DNA of 7,712 nt from Planctomycetota bacterium. Its GTDB lineage: Bacteria > Planctomycetota > Planctomycetia > Pirellulales > Pirellulaceae. The notes below the pieces were generated by a model that worked only from the letters and a program-made list of their open reading frames with translations, did no database searches and was not told the DNA's origin. Below are positions 5,590 to 7,712 of the stretch, one piece after another. Positions within the stretch are counted from its first letter, which is position 1; each line of letters begins with the position of its first letter. Both the position numbers and the translations under genes were made by a program. The stretch lies in the NCBI GenBank assembly GCA_019347795.1, contig JAHWKS010000228.1, positions 1 through 7,712 of the forward strand, in the 5' to 3' direction.

Positions 5590-5991
5590 ATGCTTTCCGT
5601 GAAACCCGACGACGTGCGTGCGATTGACGTTCTGGGCAAGGTGAGAATCGCAAAGGACAAATTCCGGGTCCAGGGCGCGGCGGGTATTGAGGATCTGCTT
5701 GATCAGGCCGACCCGCTTCGCCCTCAGGACTTCGAGCGGGTCCCGGGGCCCCTTTCCGAACCCGTGGAGCTGGTCATGATTCGGCGAAACGAACCGTACG
5801 ACGATGCTGTGATCGGGATTCGATCTTCCACCGGGACGCTTGCCTTGCTTATGGGCGAATCGGGCTCGGACGATGTCCGGGACTCGCACTTTATTTCCGA
5901 AGTCCCGGCTGAAGACATCCGCGAAACAGCCGCGCAGATTCTTCGCGACGGGTACGAAGATTTGGAGGGACTGCGGATCAGACCGATGTAG
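5590..5991 (+). CDS. Hypothetical protein (133 aa) bracketed by repeats
   Basis: The start ATG at 5590 is supported by GGAGGA (5577-5582) eight bases upstream. I do not recognise a family. The protein is soluble and acidic, with no signal peptide, no membrane segment and no cysteine or metal-binding cluster. The middle (VELVMIRRNEPYDDAVIGIR, then STGTLALLMGE) looks like beta strands, and the end (AEDIRETAAQILRDGYEDLE) looks like an amphipathic helix, so a compact alpha/beta fold is likely. The codon pattern is that of real coding DNA and the frame is intact. Copy A of an inverted-repeat element ends just before its ribosome binding site, and copy B begins at the base after its stop. The gene is therefore monocistronic and may have been moved with, or later been framed by, those repeats. 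Confidence 0.7.
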   Translation: MLSVKPDDVRAIDVLGKVRIAKDKFRVQGAAGIEDLLDQADPLRPQDFERVPGPLSEPVELVMIRRNEPYDDAVIGIRSSTGTLALLMGESGSDDVRDSHFISEVPAEDIRETAAQILRDGYEDLEGLRIRPM

Positions 5992-6072
5992 GGAGTGGAG
6001 TGATGGAGTGATGGAGTGATGGGGGAAGGAATCCTGGTCACTCGGTCGCTTGGTTGCCCGGCAGCCCACCCC
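5992..6072. repeat. MITE/REP-like element, copy B, with 8-bp tandem repeats
   Basis: This begins directly after the TAG of the 5590 gene. Three tandem copies of GGAGTGAT (5997-6004, 6005-6012, 6013-6020) follow a partial GGAGT. The core at 6026-6055 matches copy A at 28 of 30 positions, in the same orientation. The segment ending CCCACCCC (to about 6072) continues the match. Its right inverted end is worn (ACACTCCGTTACCCC and similar), so this copy is more degenerate or truncated. The remaining 6073-6201 up to the next gene shows nothing beyond that gene's ribosome binding site. Confidence 0.6.
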
Positions 6073-6201
6073 AACACTCCGTTACCCCAACACTCGCCCT
6101 CGACGCGCTGGCGGCCGCTACGCGCGAGGGAATTCCAGTCGGTTTGGCGCGCCCTCTGCGACGTTTTGTAAGGTGCTTCCTTCATTCCAGGAGCCGAAGC
6201 C

Positions 6202-6870
6202 ATGCCTGCGCCGCGAGTTTCTCTTCAAACGATCACGTTTCGCGACCGCGCCGACGCCGCGCATCAGCTTGCCCAGGAGCTAAGACAGCTCGACCTGACG
6301 GCGCCGCTGGTGCTGGGGATCCCGCGCGGGGGCATCGCGATCGGCGCCACCTTGGCCGAGGAATTGGGCGCCGAGCTGGATGCGGCGCTGGCGCGCAAAC
6401 TGAGGGCGCCGCGCCAGCCCGAGTTGGCCATCGGCGCCGTGTCGGAGGATGGCGAACTTCACCTCAGCCCTCACGCTCAGCTCGCCGGCGCCACGGAGGA
6501 GTATCTCGAGAAGGAGCGGCAAGACCGCCTCGCGGAGCTCAAGCGGAGGAGCAAGATGTTCCGCGAAGCGCGTCCGCCGGCGCGGATCGAGGGCCGGTCG
6601 GTGATCCTCACCGACGACGGCATCGCTACCGGCTCCACGATGCTCGCCGCGGCCGAGTCTCTCCAGGCGAAAAAGCCCCATCAGCTGATCATCGCCGTTC
6701 CGGTGATGCCGGCCGGCCGCGTGGAAGACTTTCGCCGCGCATGCGATCAATTGGTGTGCCTCTCGGCGCCGGAAGATTTCATGGCGATCGGCCAGTTTTA
6801 CGAGAACTTCCGGCAGGTTGACGACGAAACGGCCTGCAACCTCCTCCGCCGATTCGCTCAGACGGGGTAG
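6202..6870 (+). CDS. Phosphoribosyltransferase family protein (COG1926-type)
   Basis: The protein has 222 residues. AGGAG (6189-6193) lies 8 bases before the ATG. It has the type I PRTase fold: LVLGIPRGGIAIGATLAEEL (36-55) is the PPi-binding and early strand region, and VILTDDGIATGST (134-146) is the PRPP-binding loop with its two acidic residues. A helical insertion (about 93-122, EEYLEKERQDRLAELKRR) separates them, as is usual in this subfamily. Such proteins are cytoplasmic and bind PRPP-type ligands. Their substrate is generally not established, and they are commonly fused or adjacent to an alpha/beta hydrolase. Here a remnant of just such a hydrolase lies convergent 24 bases downstream. 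The gene appears intact and stands alone, behind repeat copy B. Confidence 0.9.
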   Translation: MPAPRVSLQTITFRDRADAAHQLAQELRQLDLTAPLVLGIPRGGIAIGATLAEELGAELDAALARKLRAPRQPELAIGAVSEDGELHLSPHAQLAGATEEYLEKERQDRLAELKRRSKMFREARPPARIEGRSVILTDDGIATGSTMLAAAESLQAKKPHQLIIAVPVMPAGRVEDFRRACDQLVCLSAPEDFMAIGQFYENFRQVDDETACNLLRRFAQTG

Positions 6871-6894
6871 CGGCGGCAAACCTGCGATCCCGAC

Positions 6895-7143
6895 CTACCG
6901 GCGGCTCGCATTGCTGAGGAACCAGTCCTTTGCCAGGCGCGCTGCCTGCTCCAGCGTTCCCGGCTCCTCAAAGAGGTGCGTGGCGCCGGGGACGATTTCC
7001 AGGCGGCTCTCGCTCGTGAGTTGAGCTTGGGCGTCGCGGTTCATTTGGATCACGGGCTCGTCGCGCTCTCCTACGATCAGCAAGGTCGGCGCCTGCACCT
7101 GCGGGAGGGCGTCGCCCGCCAGGTCGGGACGACCGCCGCGGTT
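6895..7143 (-). pseudogene. C-terminal remnant of an alpha/beta hydrolase (dienelactone-hydrolase-like)
   Basis: From about 7143 to the TAG at 6897-6895 the minus strand encodes [20 protein letters not shown], then [11 protein letters not shown] and VPGATHLFEEPG. This is the last third of the hydrolase family that accompanies COG1926 phosphoribosyltransferases ('[13 protein letters not shown].V.[14 protein letters not shown]...GATHLFEEPG'). The acid (Asp in GERDEPV) and His (in GATHLF) of the triad are present. The GxSxG nucleophile region and the whole N-terminal two-thirds are missing. Upstream of the RGG residues the sequence switches to DUF1501 coding in another frame. A GTG at 7098 would allow a 67-residue peptide, but no active enzyme is possible. 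Confidence 0.75.
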
Positions 7144-7712
7144 TCGCGCGGGAGCGTCAGCTCCATGTCCTGTTGAAAATCGCCGCCGGCGCCGGGGACG
7201 AAGGGAGCGTAGCCGGCGCCGAGCTCGCCGGTAGCGCTGAAGTTGCCGAAGTTCAGGTTCGCCGGCTTCCGCTCGGGATCGACGGCCCGCGGGAACAGCG
7301 CCGCGTTGGTGGGCATGCCGGTCACCGGGTGATTCGTCCCCGCCACGCGGCTGTAGATCGAGCCGATGTTGGCGCCGAAGGTCTGAGCGCAGACGATCGG
7401 CTTGATGTCGTGATTGCCGTTGCCGGTCGTGTAGGAGCGGATGATCGCGAGCTTGTGCGCCAGGCTCGCCAGCTTCGGGAACGCGGCGCCGAACATGATT
7501 CCCGGCAGCGAAGTCGCGACTTCCCCATTGACGCTGCGCACGCCGGCCGGGGCTGTCATCTTGGGATCGAACGTTTCGGTCTGGCTCGGCCCGCCGTGCA
7601 GGAAGAGAAAGATAACGGACTTATCCATTACGGGGCGGGGCGAGGCGCCGGCCGCGCCGGCAATGAGGTTCGAGAGGGAAAGCCCTCCCAGCCCCAATCC
7701 GCCGATGCGGAG
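7077..7712 (-). CDS. DUF1501 protein, 3'-truncated and joined to hydrolase DNA (5' end off the window)
   Basis: At the right edge the frame reads [20 protein letters not shown], the usual post-twin-arginine opening of DUF1501 proteins, whose start should lie shortly beyond the window. [20 protein letters not shown] is the family's signature, followed by [20 protein letters not shown], then [13 protein letters not shown]. These are planctomycete-rich exported proteins of the sulfatase/alkaline-phosphatase superfamily fold, usually 430-480 residues, often encoded beside DUF1549 cytochrome-type genes. Homology ends at LTLPRE (Glu codon 7145-7143). The last 21 residues ([20 protein letters not shown] and a final C) are an out-of-frame reading of hydrolase sequence. 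Only about half a protein remains, so it is probably non-functional. Confidence 0.8.
   Translation of the reverse strand, partial: LRIGGLGLGGLSLSNLIAGAAGASPRPVMDKSVIFLFLHGGPSQTETFDPKMTAPAGVRSVNGEVATSLPGIMFGAAFPKLASLAHKLAIIRSYTTGNGNHDIKPIVCAQTFGANIGSIYSRVAGTNHPVTGMPTNAALFPRAVDPERKPANLNFGNFSATGELGAGYAPFVPGAGGDFQQDMELTLPRETAAVVPTWRATPSRRCRRRPC

Noticed and set aside
5306..5653. Minus-strand 115-residue frame across the intergenic region
   Set aside because: It reads through the [2Fe-2S] relic out of frame and through repeat copy A, with no conserved motif.
5997..6020. The three 8-bp repeats as a CRISPR array
   Set aside because: The units are only 8 bases, directly tandem with no spacers, and no cas gene is near.

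Overview
The window looks like chromosomal DNA of a GC-rich planctomycete (Planctomycetota, probably Pirellulales-like). The reasons are a Ser/Thr kinase with a DMG activation motif and a J-like tail, a lipoprotein joining a FlgI-like (flagellar P-ring) region to HEAT repeats, a DUF1501 protein, CxC/CxxC zinc-ribbon repeats, and short repetitive intergenic DNA. The assignment rests on gene families read by eye; no database search was possible.

Layout. At the left edge (1-86, minus) is the first part of a MATE-type efflux transporter gene. It diverges from a small gene of unknown function at 240-515 (plus), and each start codon abuts an inverted repeat. From 502 to 5011 everything runs on the minus strand. 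In transcription order it is: an exported glutathione peroxidase (5011-4445), a Ser/Thr kinase (4315-2825), a double zinc-ribbon module in the same frame as the kinase and separated from it by a single TAG (2824-2537), and the FlgI-like/HEAT lipoprotein (2340-502), which has its own candidate promoter. The last gene overlaps the small plus-strand gene tail-to-tail by 14 bases.

From 5012 to 5589 there is no intact gene. The stretch holds a decayed fragment of a molybdo-hydroxylase [2Fe-2S] subunit, a 10-bp tandem repeat, and the first copy of an inverted-repeat element. That element recurs just after the next gene, so a 133-residue protein of unknown function (5590-5991) is bracketed by two diverged copies in the same orientation. 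A purine/pyrimidine-type phosphoribosyltransferase follows (6202-6870).

The right end is rearranged. The C-terminal part of an alpha/beta hydrolase, a family often linked to this phosphoribosyltransferase, lies convergent at 6895-7143. It is joined at about 7141-7145 to a DUF1501 gene that has lost its 3' half and runs off the window. The join is either a genomic deletion or fusion, or an assembly chimera.

The main points for follow-up are the in-frame TAG between kinase and zinc ribbon, the element-bracketed gene, the two degraded loci, and the non-flagellar FlgI-like lipoprotein. No complete new defence or mobile system is evident.
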